DNA of 64,000 nt from Planococcus shenhongbingii (GCF_030413635.1 NZ_CP129235.1:2604001-2668000), one strand, 5' to 3'. Shown: positions 39,296-49,683, counted from the first letter of the stretch. Notes: generated by a model from the sequence alone, not told the origin. Numbers and translations are program-made.

Positions 39296-40209
39296 TCTTT
39301 CTCTCGAAGAGATTCCAAAAGCTCAGAGAATTCCTCTGGCGCTTCAGCGGAAAATTCAAGATATTCACCAGTTCGCGGATGATTAAAGCCAATGACTTCA
39401 GCATGCAGCGCTTGCCCGCCAATATCCATCGTTTTTTTCGGTCCATACTTCGGGTCTCCAACTAATGGGAAACCGATATATTTCATATGAACACGGATCT
39501 GATGGGTGCGGCCTGTCTCCAAACGGCACTCAACCAATGTGTAATTGCCGAAACGCTCCAGTACACGAAAATGCGTAATAGCATGTTTGCCTTTATCAAT
39601 GACTGCCATCTTCTGGCGGTCTTTCACATCCCGGCCTATCGGCGCATCAATTGTCCCTTTATCATGCGGAATATGGCCATGGACAAGGGCCATGTATTTT
39701 CTGGTAACTGTCTTTTTCACTAACTGATCGACTAAAGAAGTATGGGCCATATCATTTTTGGCAACCATCAATAAGCCTGATGTATCTTTGTCAATACGGT
39801 GGACGATCCCAGGACGCGCAACGCCGTTAATGCCTGATAAATCCGTGCAATGGAACATAAGTCCATTTACAAGAGTGCCTCCTGCATGTCCCGGAGCCGG
39901 GTGAACCACCATTCCTCTAGGCTTATTCACGACCAGAACATCCGCATCTTCGTAGACGATTTCCAAATTTAAATCTTCTGGAATCACATCCAGCTCTTCC
40001 AGTAATGGCGGAGAGACGATAATGATGTCATCCATACGTACTTTGTAATTCGGTTTAACTGTTACGCCGTTCACTTTTACAGCGCCGTCTTTTACCCAGT
40101 TGGCGATTTGTGAGCGGGACCAGTCTTCGTCGATTGACGATACGGCTTTGTCAATCCGTTCGCCAGCCATTTCTTCTGTTATTTCTATTGTCAAATCTTC
40201 AATTTCCAT
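39292..40209 (-). CDS. RluD-family 23S rRNA pseudouridine synthase (YlyB)
   Basis: 305 residues. An N-terminal S4 RNA-binding domain (ERIDKAVSSIDEDWSRSQIANWVKDGAVKVN, given here only by its start ERIDKAVSSI and end GAVKVNG) precedes the RluA/RluD catalytic domain with GIVHRIDKDTSGLLMVAK, where the Asp is the nucleophile, and the TGRTHQIRVHM motif. In B. subtilis the equivalent YlyB/RluD gene sits at the same place between lspA and pyrR. The precise target uridines are not deducible. Its start overlaps the lspA stop by one base. Confidence 0.94.
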   Translation of the reverse strand: MEIEDLTIEITEEMAGERIDKAVSSIDEDWSRSQIANWVKDGAVKVNGVTVKPNYKVRMDDIIIVSPPLLEELDVIPEDLNLEIVYEDADVLVVNKPRGMVVHPAPGHAGGTLVNGLMFHCTDLSGINGVARPGIVHRIDKDTSGLLMVAKNDMAHTSLVDQLVKKTVTRKYMALVHGHIPHDKGTIDAPIGRDVKDRQKMAVIDKGKHAITHFRVLERFGNYTLVECRLETGRTHQIRVHMKYIGFPLVGDPKYGPKKTMDIGGQALHAEVIGFNHPRTGEYLEFSAEAPEEFSELLESLREKD

Positions 40210-40688
40210 TAAGACACCTTTTTCTTTTCTTGTTTTTCATCAATGATGATAAATATGATCATCAGCACAACACCCGCTGTCAATGCAGCATCCGCCACGT
40301 TGAAAATCGGGAAATCGTAATTGATGACAGGAATCAGCACATCCACAAAGTCTACGACTTCACCGCGCAGCATGCGGTCGATAAAGTTTCCGATTGCTCC
40401 GCCGAGCAGCACCATCAAACTTAATTGAAATAAAGGTTTTCCGGTTGCGTGCTTATGAAAATACCAAAGAATCCCGGCTACTACAGCCACTGTGATAATA
40501 GCGAACAGCCACATCTGCCCTTCCAGCATCCCCCAGGCCGCTCCGCGGTTCCGATGCGAAAGCCATCCAAGATACGGGTCCATGACAGAGATCCGTTCAC
40601 CCAGTTCCATATTTTTTACTACCAGCCATTTGGTCCACTGATCCAGTACAACAATCAGCAGTGCAATCCCATAATAAATAATAAACAT
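40209..40688 (-). CDS. lspA: Lipoprotein signal peptidase (signal peptidase II)
   Basis: Aspartic protease that cleaves prolipoproteins after diacylglyceryl transfer. 159 residues, four membrane segments, with the two catalytic aspartates in GNFIDRMLRGEVVDFVD and FNVADAALT. It would process the lipoprotein at 21.5 kb, among others. A TAAAAT -10 box with an upstream TG (extended -10, about 40720-40728) is a possible own promoter. Confidence 0.97.
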   Translation of the reverse strand: MFIIYYGIALLIVVLDQWTKWLVVKNMELGERISVMDPYLGWLSHRNRGAAWGMLEGQMWLFAIITVAVVAGILWYFHKHATGKPLFQLSLMVLLGGAIGNFIDRMLRGEVVDFVDVLIPVINYDFPIFNVADAALTAGVVLMIIFIIIDEKQEKKKVS

Positions 40689-40854
40689 GTGTTTCCCCCG
40701 TCAATTCATCAGTCAGTTTATTTTACCACATACCGACTTAAAAAAGGAAACTGCCTGAAATGTCACATTTGATAAGTTAAGTTTCTTGTCTCCACTTGCC
40801 AATATTCCGAAAGCAACTACCCACTAAACAGCAAACTGTCACAACTAAACAAAC

Positions 40855-40888
40855 AAAAAAGCTGCCAGGGTTTCTCCCGGCAGCTTTC
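40855..40888 (-). terminator. ileS intrinsic terminator
   Basis: AAAGCTGCC (40886-40878) pairs with GGCAGCTTT (40866-40858), extended by a GGG/CCC pair, and six T follow on the minus strand. Confidence 0.9.
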
Positions 40889-40899
40889 CAGTATTCATA

Positions 40900-43662
40900 T
40901 TATGCGTATTGTTTTTCGACGACGCTTGCACAACGCGGGCATAATGCCGGATGTGATTCGTTTTTGCCGATTTCTTCAGAGATTGTCCAGCAGCGTTCGC
41001 ATTTTTCGCCTGCGGCTTTCTCAACAACCACTGCAACTTTGTTCAATTTCAAAGCATGTTCTGGTGCTTGGTCAATCGTTCCGCCAAACTCGTATTGAGA
41101 CACGATGAACAATTGAGCAACGTTTTCGTCCACAGATGAAAGTAAGCTGTTTACTTCTTCTGCGCCATAAACGGTCACTTTCGCTTCGAGTGATTTCCCG
41201 ATAGTTTTCGCAGCACGGGCTTCTTCTAGCGCTTTTAGCACATCGTCGCGGACATCCATAAAGTTTGCCCATTTCACTTCAAGATCTGCAAATGCCGGGT
41301 TCATTTCACTTTCCGGGAAATCAGTCAGCTGAACGCTTTCTTCTTCCACGAATCCTAAATAGCCCCACATTTCATCAGTTGTATGCGGAATGATTGGCGT
41401 AGCTAATTTCAAGATGGCCATCAACGAATCGAACATAACGGTCTGCATAGCTCGGCGATGCGGATGATCAGCAGCTTCGATATAAACGACGTCTTTTGCG
41501 ACATCCAAATAGAATGAACTTAAATCGTTTGCGCAATAACCATTTAATGCATGGTAGATTGATGAGAAATCATACGTCTCATAACCTTTGCGAGCCGTTT
41601 CAATCATTTTTTGCAGTTTCATGACCATGTACTGGTCCATCTCACGCATATCTTCAAATGCCACTCGGTTTTCTTTTTCGTTGAAATCCGCCAAGTTGCC
41701 GTGAAGGAATTTCAGTGTATTGCGGATTTTGCGGTAAACTTCAGAAACTTGCTTGAAGTTATCATCAGATACACGCACATCAGCCGTGTAATCAACAGAA
41801 GCTACCCAAAGGCGAAGAATATCTGCACCCATCTGATTCATTACTTTAGCAGGAACAATAACATTCCCTAAAGATTTACTCATTTTGCGGCCATTTCCGT
41901 CAAGCGTGAAACCGTGGCTTAACACTCCTTTGTATGGAGCGATGCCATTGATCGCAACACTAGTTGTCAATGATGAGTTGAACCATCCGCGGTATTGGTC
42001 AGAGCCTTCCAAGTACAAGTCTGCCGGATATTGAAGATCTTCCCGCTCTTCAAGCACACCTTGGTGTGAAGAACCCGAGTCGAACCATACGTCCATGATG
42101 TCCGTTTCTTTGATGAAAATCCCATTCGGGCTGCTTGGATGCGTGAATCCCGGCGGCAATAATTCTGCTGCCGGACGTTCAAACCAGATATTGGATCCGT
42201 TTTCGCGGAATAAATCAGCGATATGAGAGATAGTTTCTTTTGTGATGATTGGATCACCGTTTTCCGCATAGAATACCGGAATCGGCACTCCCCATACACG
42301 CTGGCGCGAGATATTCCAGTCACCGCGGTCACGCAGCATATTGAATAGGCGCGTCTCGCCCCATGCCGGTGTAAAAGTTGTTTCGTTAATCGCTTTTAAG
42401 ATTTGATCCCGGAACGCCTCGATAGACACGAACCACTGGGCAGTCGCGCGGTAGATAACCGGCTTTTTCGTCCGCCAGTCATGTGGATACGAGTGCGTGA
42501 TAAATTCTAGATGCTCAAGAGCTCCCGCTTCATCCAACGCTTCAGTGATGGATTTATTGGCCTTGTCATAGAACTGGCCTTCGAATCCTGGAGCTTCTGC
42601 TGTCATTATGCCTTTTTCGTCAACAGGGCAAAGAACGTCTAAACCGTATTTCTTGCCGACCAAAAAGTCATCTTCCCCGTGTCCTGGAGCTGTATGGACA
42701 AATCCAGTACCGGAATCGGTCGTAACGTGTTCACCGAGCATCATCAAAGAAGTGCGGTCATAAAGCGGGTGTTGTGTCAGGATATGCTCTAACTGTGCCC
42801 CTTTAAACTCTCGGACAACTTCATAATCCGTCCACTCAATTTCTTTCGCCACTACTTCTAATAAATCTTGTGCAACCATGTACAATGATCCATTTACAGA
42901 AACCTCAACATAGTTGAAATCAGCGTGTGCCGTGATTCCAAGGTTTGCCGGGATTGTCCAAGGAGTCGTTGTCCAGATTAGAACTTTCGTACCTTCTGCC
43001 AAGACGCCCTTTCCATCAATTACCTTGAATGATACATAGATAGAAGGTGATTTTTTATCCTGATACTCGATTTCCGCTTCTGCCAGTGAAGATTCACTCG
43101 ACGGAGACCAGTAAACCGGTTTTAACCCTTTATAGATATAGCCTTTGTTTGCCATTTTGCCGAATACTTCAATTTGGCGGGCCTCATAAGAAGGTTTCAA
43201 GGTCACATAAGGATTTTCCCAATCGCCACGGACGCCGATCCGCTTGAATTGCTCACGCTGGTTATCGATTTGCTCGTAAGCATATTCTTCGCAGAGTTTA
43301 CGGAATTCCGCAAGAGACATTTCTTTGCGGTTAACCCCTTTATTGGTCAAAGCCTGTTCAATCGGCAATCCATGTGTATCCCAGCCTGGCACGTATGGTG
43401 CATGGAATCCCATCATCGAACGTGAACGGACGATCATATCTTTTAATACTTTGTTTAGGGCATGTCCCATATGAAGGTCGCCGTTGGCATATGGAGGTCC
43501 ATCATGAAGAATGAAGAAAGGACGGCCTTTCGTGCGCTCCAGCGACTTTTGGTAAATGTTCATTTCTTCCCATTTTTTCTGCATTTCCGGTTCCCGGTTC
43601 GGCAAGTTGCCGCGCATCGGAAAATCTGTTTTCGGCATCAATAATGTATCTTTATATTCCAT
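40900..43662 (-). CDS. ileS: Isoleucyl-tRNA synthetase
   Basis: 920-residue class I synthetase. HIGH motif in [20 protein letters not shown] motif in [10 protein letters not shown], and the CP1 editing domain between them ([27 protein letters not shown]). The C-terminal zinc site is CERCWTI...CPRCA. It aligns with B. subtilis IleS from end to end. ATG 43662 follows AGGAGGAATTACA; the frame is open seven codons more, inside the leader. Controlled by a T-box. Confidence 0.98.
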   Translation of the reverse strand: MEYKDTLLMPKTDFPMRGNLPNREPEMQKKWEEMNIYQKSLERTKGRPFFILHDGPPYANGDLHMGHALNKVLKDMIVRSRSMMGFHAPYVPGWDTHGLPIEQALTNKGVNRKEMSLAEFRKLCEEYAYEQIDNQREQFKRIGVRGDWENPYVTLKPSYEARQIEVFGKMANKGYIYKGLKPVYWSPSSESSLAEAEIEYQDKKSPSIYVSFKVIDGKGVLAEGTKVLIWTTTPWTIPANLGITAHADFNYVEVSVNGSLYMVAQDLLEVVAKEIEWTDYEVVREFKGAQLEHILTQHPLYDRTSLMMLGEHVTTDSGTGFVHTAPGHGEDDFLVGKKYGLDVLCPVDEKGIMTAEAPGFEGQFYDKANKSITEALDEAGALEHLEFITHSYPHDWRTKKPVIYRATAQWFVSIEAFRDQILKAINETTFTPAWGETRLFNMLRDRGDWNISRQRVWGVPIPVFYAENGDPIITKETISHIADLFRENGSNIWFERPAAELLPPGFTHPSSPNGIFIKETDIMDVWFDSGSSHQGVLEEREDLQYPADLYLEGSDQYRGWFNSSLTTSVAINGIAPYKGVLSHGFTLDGNGRKMSKSLGNVIVPAKVMNQMGADILRLWVASVDYTADVRVSDDNFKQVSEVYRKIRNTLKFLHGNLADFNEKENRVAFEDMREMDQYMVMKLQKMIETARKGYETYDFSSIYHALNGYCANDLSSFYLDVAKDVVYIEAADHPHRRAMQTVMFDSLMAILKLATPIIPHTTDEMWGYLGFVEEESVQLTDFPESEMNPAFADLEVKWANFMDVRDDVLKALEEARAAKTIGKSLEAKVTVYGAEEVNSLLSSVDENVAQLFIVSQYEFGGTIDQAPEHALKLNKVAVVVEKAAGEKCERCWTISEEIGKNESHPALCPRCASVVEKQYA

Positions 43663-43683
43663 TGTAATTCCTCCTGTAGACAT

Positions 43684-43930
43684 AATAAAAAGCCTCCCAT
43701 CCCTGGAAAGGGACGAGAAGCTAAACTCGCGGTACCACCCTTGTTGCAGCTTATTGCTGCCACTCGAACACCGTAACGTGGTGGAAACGGAATTGGATAC
43801 TCAATCGGTTCACCAATTCTGCTCAAGAGTGATTTTCCTCAAAACATTCTTCATCAGGCTCGCACTGTCCCTGACTCGCTTTATCGAATTATAAAGAGTA
43901 CTGTCTCCGTCAACGCTTTTTAATATATGA
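43684..43930 (-). promoter_or_regulatory. T-box leader of ileS (isoleucine-responsive)
   Basis: The minus strand contains the diagnostic T-box AAGGGTGGTACCGCG (43742-43728), followed by a terminator (CTTCTCGTCCC ... GGGATGGGAGG then TTTTT, about 43720-43685). The long structured 5' part (about 43930-43750) fits stem I to III. An ATC codon followed by A at 43833-43831 (in AAAATCACTC) is a plausible specifier for tRNA-Ile. Uncharged tRNA-Ile should stabilise the antiterminator. The T-box is certain; the specifier assignment is tentative. Confidence 0.93.
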
Positions 43931-43934
43931 CGTA

Positions 43935-43963
43935 ATTATAGAAGTTAGAAGTTCTTGCGTCAA
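43935..43963 (-). promoter_or_regulatory. ileS promoter
   Basis: TTGACG (43963-43958), exact 17-bp spacer, TATAAT (43940-43935) on the minus strand. It starts right after the divIVA stop codon. Confidence 0.92.
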
Positions 43964-43965
43964 GC

Positions 43966-44481
43966 TCAGTAAACTTCTTTCTTTTCTTCCAGTTTATCCA
44001 GATTGGTCGTATCGATATCATACTCCATCAATGTTTCCCAATCATCTGTGTCAATCAAGTCCAATTGTGCTTCAACAAGCATTCTGAAACGGCTGCGGAA
44101 CACTTTTGACTGCTTCTTCAACTCATCGATTTCCATCGCAATGCGGCGGGCTTTCGTCAATGATTCATTGACAATGCGATCAGCATTCTTTTCAGCTTCA
44201 CGAATAATAAGTTTCGCTTCTTTCTGTGAGTTCCGGCGAACTTCTTCAGCAGCTTCCTGTGCAACAACAATTGATTTTTGAAGAGTGGATTCGATCGTTG
44301 TAAAATGGCCGACACGTTCGTCTGTCTGTACCAAACGATCCTCTAATTCTTTCTTTTCTCTTAATAATAATTCGTAGTCTTTGATGATTTGGTCCAGGAA
44401 TTCGTTTACTTCGTCTTCCTGATATCCTCTAAATCCTCTGCTAAACTCTTTATTATGTATATCCAGCGGGGATAATGGCAT
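43966..44481 (-). CDS. divIVA: Cell-division/polarity protein DivIVA
   Basis: 171-residue protein recruited to negatively curved membrane at septa and poles. The N-terminal lipid-binding segment LDIHNKEFSRGFRGYQEDEVNEFLDQI (core FSRGFRGYQEDEV) is highly conserved. The rest is a coiled coil with heptad pattern, about residues 30-65 and 70-150, ending in an acidic tail. The position between ylmH and ileS is the standard one in Firmicutes. Confidence 0.96.
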   Translation of the reverse strand: MPLSPLDIHNKEFSRGFRGYQEDEVNEFLDQIIKDYELLLREKKELEDRLVQTDERVGHFTTIESTLQKSIVVAQEAAEEVRRNSQKEAKLIIREAEKNADRIVNESLTKARRIAMEIDELKKQSKVFRSRFRMLVEAQLDLIDTDDWETLMEYDIDTTNLDKLEEKKEVY

Positions 44482-44518
44482 TTAGGGCACCTCTCCTTAA
44501 TTATCTTCGTTTCTTTAC

Positions 44519-44547
44519 ATTATACAGTCCGTAGCAGTAAATATCAG
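44519..44547 (-). promoter_or_regulatory. divIVA promoter
   Basis: CTGATA (44547-44542), 17-bp spacer, TATAAT (44524-44519) on the minus strand, within the 92-bp gap between ylmH and divIVA. Confidence 0.7.
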
Positions 44548-44573
44548 TAATATTTCGCATTTTTTCAAACTGC

Positions 44574-45362
44574 TTATTTGTTATTCTCTAATCGGCCAAT
44601 CAGCAGACGGATTTTATCCTTCTTGGTACGGCCTTCGATTTCCACCATTTTCACACGTCCATACCCACGAGATGATATCATATCCGATTCATTCAATTCA
44701 AATGCTGGCTGTTCCTGGACGGTCCAATTCACTTTTACTTTGCCTCCAGAGATTAAAGCAGCCGCTTTTTGGCGGGAAATATTATAGACTGAACTAATGA
44801 CCGTATCGAGGCGCAGAGAGCTGACTGTATGGCTTTCTTCCGTCCATTCTTCTGTCACATTTATAAAATCGCTGTCAGAACTTACCTCTTCTAAATGCAC
44901 TTTCACTTTTGCAGCCGTTGTAAAGTTCGCCTGCAAGTATGCGCTGACTTCATCAGCAACGGCAATCTGAATCTGCTGGCCCTTGATTCGGATGTCACCA
45001 TACTTGCTGCGATCCAGGCCAATCGACATCATGGAGCCTAATATATCCGGATGCTGGAGAGTAACAAATTTGGTCGGGTAATTCAATTCAAAAACCGTGA
45101 TCTGAAAATCCTCTTTTTGCACTTCATAATAAGATGGATACAACAACACACGCTGTCTTTCGGCGTCTTTAAATAATCCCGACGCGGCCATCTGGATGTC
45201 ATTTGAACCTCCGATGACAGAAGTTACGATAAACCGCTGGCGAGGATCAAGAAAATCAGTCAGCTTAGGCGTATAGCGGTCTTCTACATCAATCATCCAG
45301 CCAGCGACTTGTTCAATGAACGGCTGCTCGTCTTTTCTGAAATGCTGAAATAATGAATCCAT
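44574..45362 (-). CDS. ylmH: YlmH-type RNA-binding protein with S4 domain
   Basis: 262 residues. The C-terminal S4 domain is clear (SLRLDTVISSVYNISRQKAA and ISGGKVKVNW, about 180-225), preceded by the YlmH N-terminal region (QRFIVTSVIGGSND, a pseudouridine-synthase-like fold without catalytic function known to me). YlmH homologues have been linked to the ribosome quality-control pathway, which would tie it functionally to RqcH at 20 kb; that link here is inference. It is conserved in the ftsZ-divIVA interval of Firmicutes. Confidence 0.9.
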   Translation of the reverse strand: MDSLFQHFRKDEQPFIEQVAGWMIDVEDRYTPKLTDFLDPRQRFIVTSVIGGSNDIQMAASGLFKDAERQRVLLYPSYYEVQKEDFQITVFELNYPTKFVTLQHPDILGSMMSIGLDRSKYGDIRIKGQQIQIAVADEVSAYLQANFTTAAKVKVHLEEVSSDSDFINVTEEWTEESHTVSSLRLDTVISSVYNISRQKAAALISGGKVKVNWTVQEQPAFELNESDMISSRGYGRVKMVEIEGRTKKDKIRLLIGRLENNK

Positions 45363-45400
45363 GGGAATGGCTCCTTTACGAAATTAAATGGGCTTCAAGC

Positions 45401-45426
45401 AAAAAACCTCACTTATCGTGAGGTTA
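45401..45426 (-). terminator. Terminator after ylmG
   Basis: AACCTCAC (45425-45418) pairs with GTGAGGTT (45412-45405) and six T follow on the minus strand, so the sepF-ylmG transcript may end here before ylmH. Confidence 0.8.
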
Positions 45427-45690
45427 TTAGACGAAATAAGAAAACAGAACAACTATGCCTCGGCTTGCAAGATTCAAAGCGAAAATTGCGACGATCGGAG
45501 AAAAGTCGATCATGCCAAGCGGAGGAATAAACCTCCGGAAAATATCAAGGTACGGATCTGTAATGCGGGAAAGCATTTGGCCAATACTTGATTCTTTCGC
45601 ATTTGGCAGCCAGCTCATTAAGATGCTGGCAATCAAAATAAATGAGTATATATTTATAGCCATTAAGATTAAATTCAATAGAGCTATCAT
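45427..45690 (-). CDS. ylmG: YggT-family membrane protein YlmG
   Basis: 87 residues with two membrane segments (about 2-24 and 65-85) flanking the conserved loop SWLPNAKESSIGQMLSRITDPYL (core ITDPYLDIFRRFIPP). YlmG/YggT proteins are widespread and linked genetically to division and osmotic shock; the biochemical role is unknown. ATG 45690 follows AGAGGTGG at about 12 nt; an in-frame GTG five codons earlier overlaps that site. The length agrees with B. subtilis YlmG. Confidence 0.9.
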   Translation of the reverse strand: MIALLNLILMAINIYSFILIASILMSWLPNAKESSIGQMLSRITDPYLDIFRRFIPPLGMIDFSPIVAIFALNLASRGIVVLFSYFV

Positions 45691-45710
45691 TGGTTGTTCA
45701 TCCACCTCTT

Positions 45711-46190
45711 TTATTGTTCATCGTCATAATAATAATCAGATATTGCTCCGTCTACTTCAACCGTATCCGGCACGCAAAGAAAAATATCCGTTCCGATGCG
45801 CTGAATATCCCCTCCAAGTGCATACACGGTGCCACTTAGAAAATCAATGATCCGCAAGCCTTGGTCTTTTTCAATCCGCTGCAAATTAACGACAACGGCA
45901 CGTTTATTTTTTAAATTCTCAGCAATATCTTGAGCTTCTGCATAAACTCTCGGTTCAGCTAAAATCATTTTTGAAGATTTGACTGCACTTTGCAGGCTGA
46001 TCAAATTAGGTGCACTTGTTTCCACTGTTTTTTGTCTCCGTTCATTTGATTGTTTGCGAATTTCTGTTTGAACTGTTGCAGGTTTTTCATAGCGTGAAGC
46101 TGCTTGTTGCTTCGGCTGTTCTGCCGGCGGCTCTTCTTCTTCGAACTCTTCCAAGTAAAAAAAGTTTTTAAATTTGTTTTTAATGCTCAT
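45711..46190 (-). CDS. sepF: Cell-division protein SepF
   Basis: Membrane-anchored FtsZ partner that aligns and tethers the Z-ring. The N-terminal amphipathic anchor [15 protein letters not shown] precedes a charged, Q/P/E-rich linker (about 20-70). The SepF core follows ([26 protein letters not shown], here by its start [10 protein letters not shown], then [22 protein letters not shown]). 159 residues. ATG 46190 overlaps the ylmE stop as ATGA. Confidence 0.95.
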   Translation of the reverse strand: MSIKNKFKNFFYLEEFEEEEPPAEQPKQQAASRYEKPATVQTEIRKQSNERRQKTVETSAPNLISLQSAVKSSKMILAEPRVYAEAQDIAENLKNKRAVVVNLQRIEKDQGLRIIDFLSGTVYALGGDIQRIGTDIFLCVPDTVEVDGAISDYYYDDEQ

Positions 46191-46858
46191 CACTTTGCCT
46201 CACTTTCTGACCCAACTAATGCAGTTCCAATACGCACAAAAGTTGCTCCTTCTTGCGCTGCAATTTCATAATCATTCGACATTCCCATTGAACATTCAGT
46301 GCAAGGGGCATGGCTCAATCCTTCAGCAGCAATTTCAAGTTGCAGCGCTTTTAATCCTTTGAATACTTCGCGGATCTCAGTCTCGTCTGTCGTGTTTGGC
46401 GCCATCGTCATTAATCCGATTACTTGGATTTTATCGAAGGCTTTCAGTGATTTTACAAAATCCAAGGTTTCTTCAGCAAACAAACCACTTTTAGACTCTT
46501 CTTTAGAAACATTTACTTGCACAAAACATTTCACCGGATGAGCAGCGCGTTTTTGAATTTCTTTCGCCAAACTCATTCGGTCTAAAGAATGCAGATAATC
46601 AATTTGGTCAATGACCTCTTTGACTTTTCTTGTCTGTAAGTTGCCGATGTAATGCCAGTTCACATCTGCTTTAATCGCCTGCCGTTTTTTCAACAACCCT
46701 TCCGGACGATTTTCGCCAATATGGCGAATTCCTGCTGCAATCGCTTCTTCCGTGCGCTCAATGCCCACCTGTTTAGTGACTGCAATGACCTGAATATCCG
46801 GCTGGATATTATTTAATTGAGTTTTGATTTCTTCATACACTGGTTTAATGGCTTTCAT
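46190..46858 (-). CDS. ylmE: YggS-family PLP-binding protein (YlmE, PLP homeostasis protein)
   Basis: 222-residue alanine-racemase-like single barrel. The PLP lysine lies in [13 protein letters not shown] (about residue 29); [26 protein letters not shown] and [11 protein letters not shown] are family hallmarks. These proteins buffer free PLP and are non-enzymatic as far as known. In Bacillus ylmD lies directly upstream; here ylmE has its own strong promoter and ylmD is absent. Confidence 0.94.
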   Translation of the reverse strand: MKAIKPVYEEIKTQLNNIQPDIQVIAVTKQVGIERTEEAIAAGIRHIGENRPEGLLKKRQAIKADVNWHYIGNLQTRKVKEVIDQIDYLHSLDRMSLAKEIQKRAAHPVKCFVQVNVSKEESKSGLFAEETLDFVKSLKAFDKIQVIGLMTMAPNTTDETEIREVFKGLKALQLEIAAEGLSHAPCTECSMGMSNDYEIAAQEGATFVRIGTALVGSESEAK

Positions 46859-47125
46859 GGATTCACAACTTTTCTATCTTTTCTATAGATGTTCAACTTA
46901 TTGTACCAAGTAACAGATTTTTTATCAATTATGCCCTATTCTCAAAGCCATGTTAGGAAATCCGAATAGTTTTTCTTAATCATAGTTGTGAAAGAGGCAT
47001 TTGTGTACATGCTTTTACGATTGCATCGTGTTAATTTTGAAGACCGGAGAGAGAACGTGAATAATTTGATTGAACTCTTTTTCAACGACAGCTCTTTGCC
47101 ATAAACCCCATAATAAAAATAGTCA
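46859..47125. other. Intergenic region between ftsZ and ylmE
   Basis: About 270 bp holding the ylmE promoter at its left end. A tiny plus-strand frame lies at 47057-47104 (15 codons, GTG start, GGAGAGAG just upstream), opposite to the flanking genes and resembling nothing I know. No trace of ylmD or of a sporulation gene was recognised. Confidence 0.6.
46900..46928 (-). promoter_or_regulatory. ylmE-sepF-ylmG promoter
   Basis: TTGATA (46928-46923), 17-bp spacer, TACAAT (46905-46900) on the minus strand, about 45 bp before the ylmE ATG. Confidence 0.85.
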
Positions 47126-47157
47126 CAAAAAAACAGCTGCCCACAGGCAGCTGTTCT
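47126..47157 (-). terminator. ftsZ intrinsic terminator
   Basis: AACAGCTGCC (47155-47146) pairs perfectly with GGCAGCTGTT (47141-47132), followed by seven T on the minus strand, immediately behind the ftsZ stop. Confidence 0.93.
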
Positions 47158-47158
47158 A

Positions 47159-48337
47159 TTATCTTCTTTTTTGTCTATTGCGCAAGAACGTAGGGATATC
47201 TAATGCATCGTCCTGTTTTTCCTGGCGCACAGGCTCTTGCTGGTAAGCAGGGTATGTCGGCTCTTCACGGCGCTGTTCTTCGCGGCGTGCTTCACGAAGC
47301 GAAGGCGGTGGAGTTTGCTGTTGGATGGACTGCACTCGGCTTGAGTTTAATCCTGATCCTCTTGGCGTTCTCGGCTGCAGCAATTCTTCATTAAAGCCTG
47401 TAGCGATAACCGTTACCACAATTTCATCTTTTAAGTTGTCGTTGATGACAGATCCAAAGATCATATTCACATCTTCGTCTGAAGCAGATGCTACAATATC
47501 AGCAGCTTCTTGAACTTCATAAAGGCTAAGATTAGACCCGCCTGTTATGTTCATCAAGACGCCTTTTGCTCCGTCAACGGAAACTTCAAGCAATGGGCTT
47601 GATACAGCTTTTTTTGCAGCTTCTGAAGCACGGTTTTCACCTGAAGAGACACCGATGCCCATCAAAGCTGATCCTTTATTGGACATAATTGTTTTAACAT
47701 CGGCAAAGTCAAGGTTGATAAGACCCGGTACGGCGATCAAATCTGAAATCCCTTGAACCCCTTGGCGAAGAACATTATCCGCTTCACGGAATGCTTCAAG
47801 CATCGGAGTGCTCTTGTCAACGATTTCAAGCAAACGATCGTTTGGAATAACGATTAGCGTATCAACCGATTCTTTCATCGTGCTAATTCCGCTGATTGCT
47901 TGGGTAGCGCGTTTGCGGCCTTCAAACGTGAATGGGCGAGTAACTACCCCTACAGTCAAAGCGCCAAGTTCTTTTGCGATTCCAGCGATGACAGGTGCAG
48001 CACCTGTACCGGTTCCCCCGCCCATTCCTGCAGTAACAAATACCATATCTGCTCCGCGAAGAGCTTCTTCAATCTGCTCTTTACTTTCTTCAGCGGCTTT
48101 TTTGCCGACTTCTGGATTAGCGCCTGCTCCAAGTCCGCGAGTCAGTTTACCGCCGATTTGAAGTCTAACTTCAGCTAGTGAAAGGTTTAATGCTTGTGCA
48201 TCTGTATTTACAGCAATGAATTCCACGCCTTGGACACCGTGTTCGATCATACGGTTTACCGCGTTGTTTCCTCCGCCGCCAACACCGATCACTTTAATAA
48301 CTGCTAGTGCATCAACTGTTGTGTCAAATTCCAACAT
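47159..48337 (-). CDS. ftsZ: Cell-division GTPase FtsZ
   Basis: Tubulin homologue that polymerises into the Z-ring. 392 residues: [14 protein letters not shown], the tubulin signature [10 protein letters not shown] (about 104-113), the T7 loop NLDFADV, a Q/E/R-rich linker (about 320-375) and the C-terminal interaction peptide DIPTFLRNR that binds FtsA and SepF. Both partners are encoded within 2 kb. Strong AGGAGG site; 56 nt after ftsA. Confidence 0.98.
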   Translation of the reverse strand: MLEFDTTVDALAVIKVIGVGGGGNNAVNRMIEHGVQGVEFIAVNTDAQALNLSLAEVRLQIGGKLTRGLGAGANPEVGKKAAEESKEQIEEALRGADMVFVTAGMGGGTGTGAAPVIAGIAKELGALTVGVVTRPFTFEGRKRATQAISGISTMKESVDTLIVIPNDRLLEIVDKSTPMLEAFREADNVLRQGVQGISDLIAVPGLINLDFADVKTIMSNKGSALMGIGVSSGENRASEAAKKAVSSPLLEVSVDGAKGVLMNITGGSNLSLYEVQEAADIVASASDEDVNMIFGSVINDNLKDEIVVTVIATGFNEELLQPRTPRGSGLNSSRVQSIQQQTPPPSLREARREEQRREEPTYPAYQQEPVRQEKQDDALDIPTFLRNRQKRR

Positions 48338-48393
48338 TCTTTTTCCTCCTAAAATTGCTCAGCTTTTATAGTAAGCATAATGCAACGTTGATT

Positions 48394-49683
48394 TTATTCA
48401 AAGAATCTATCGAACATTTTTTTGGCTTTTGTGACGACGCCTTCGCCATTTTGCTTCGGTTGTCTCTGCTTTTTAGGCTGCGGTTGCTGCTGCTGTTCTT
48501 GCTCAATTTTAACTGATTCGGATAAAGCAGCTCCACTTCCTACATTGCCATAGAACATATCTTCCATGTAAGCATATTGGATAAGGCCTACAGCAGTTGT
48601 ATATTGAGGCTCACGCACGCCGATATATTCCGGCACAAACAAGCGGACACGTGTTTGAAGGATATGCCGGGCTAGCTCTGGCAATCCTTCCAGCTTAGCC
48701 ATACCGCCAGTTAAGACGATTCCTCCTGGAAGGTCTTGGACTCCAAGCCGGTAAAGCTCATCTAAAATCAATTCGAAAAGTTCTTCCAGGCGAACCCCGA
48801 TTATTTCAGATATGTATTTTTGACTGTATTGCTCTTTTGTATCCGATCCGATAACTGGCACTTCGAACAATTCATCTTCAGATGCATCGTCGTAAAAGGC
48901 ATGCCCATATTCAAGTTTGATTTTTTCGGCTTGTTCTGTTGGTGTTTTCAAGACAATCGATAAATCTTTTGTAACATGGTCTCCTCCTACAGGAATAACT
49001 GAAGAAGCAGTCAGATGGCCATTTTGGAAAATAGCTATTGACGTAGAGCCTCCACCGATATCAATACAAGCTGTACCATGGTTTTTCTCATCTTCCGTCA
49101 AAGCTACATATCCTGCAACTAACGGTTGTACATAAATATCCCTGATCTGAAGGCCTGCGCGTTCCACACATCTTAATACATTATGCAAAATAGTTTTAGA
49201 TGTTGTTACCATTGTACCATCCATCTCAAGCCGAATCCCAATCATACCTCGCGGATCTTTGATTTCGTCCAAGTGATCTACAATATACTGTTCCGGGATG
49301 ATATTAACCAGTTCCCGTTCAGGTGGGATTGAAATAACTTGGGCTGCTTCCAATACACGATCCAAATCATCATCTGTAATTTCTCTGTTCTCACTGTTTA
49401 CCGCCACAACACCTTTAACTGGGTGTAGCGAAGCTTTGTTTGCTGGAATTCCCAAAACCACTTCATGTATCGATTTGCCAATCATGCGTTCTGCTTGATC
49501 AACCGCTTTTTTTATGGATTGAACTGTAGCATCTATATCAACAATCGCACCTTTTTTAATTCCATTGGATTTTACGTTTCCTACGCCGATGACATGCAAC
49601 GACTTGTTGGCCATTTCTCCGATTAAAACTTTAACGGATGACGAACCGATATCTAGGCTTACATATAATTCTGATTGACTCAA
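48394..49683 (-). CDS. ftsA: Cell-division protein FtsA
   Basis: Actin-like ATPase linking FtsZ to the membrane. 429 residues: LDIGSSSVKVLIGE (phosphate 1), DIGGGSTSIAIF (phosphate 2), VLTGGMAKLEGLPELA (adenosine), the SHS2/1C subdomain between, a glutamine-rich linker (about 393-412) and the C-terminal amphipathic helix VVTKAKKMFDRFFE. The start is a TTG 7 nt after a perfect AAGGAGGTG. Confidence 0.97.
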   Translation of the reverse strand: MSQSELYVSLDIGSSSVKVLIGEMANKSLHVIGVGNVKSNGIKKGAIVDIDATVQSIKKAVDQAERMIGKSIHEVVLGIPANKASLHPVKGVVAVNSENREITDDDLDRVLEAAQVISIPPERELVNIIPEQYIVDHLDEIKDPRGMIGIRLEMDGTMVTTSKTILHNVLRCVERAGLQIRDIYVQPLVAGYVALTEDEKNHGTACIDIGGGSTSIAIFQNGHLTASSVIPVGGDHVTKDLSIVLKTPTEQAEKIKLEYGHAFYDDASEDELFEVPVIGSDTKEQYSQKYISEIIGVRLEELFELILDELYRLGVQDLPGGIVLTGGMAKLEGLPELARHILQTRVRLFVPEYIGVREPQYTTAVGLIQYAYMEDMFYGNVGSGAALSESVKIEQEQQQQPQPKKQRQPKQNGEGVVTKAKKMFDRFFE

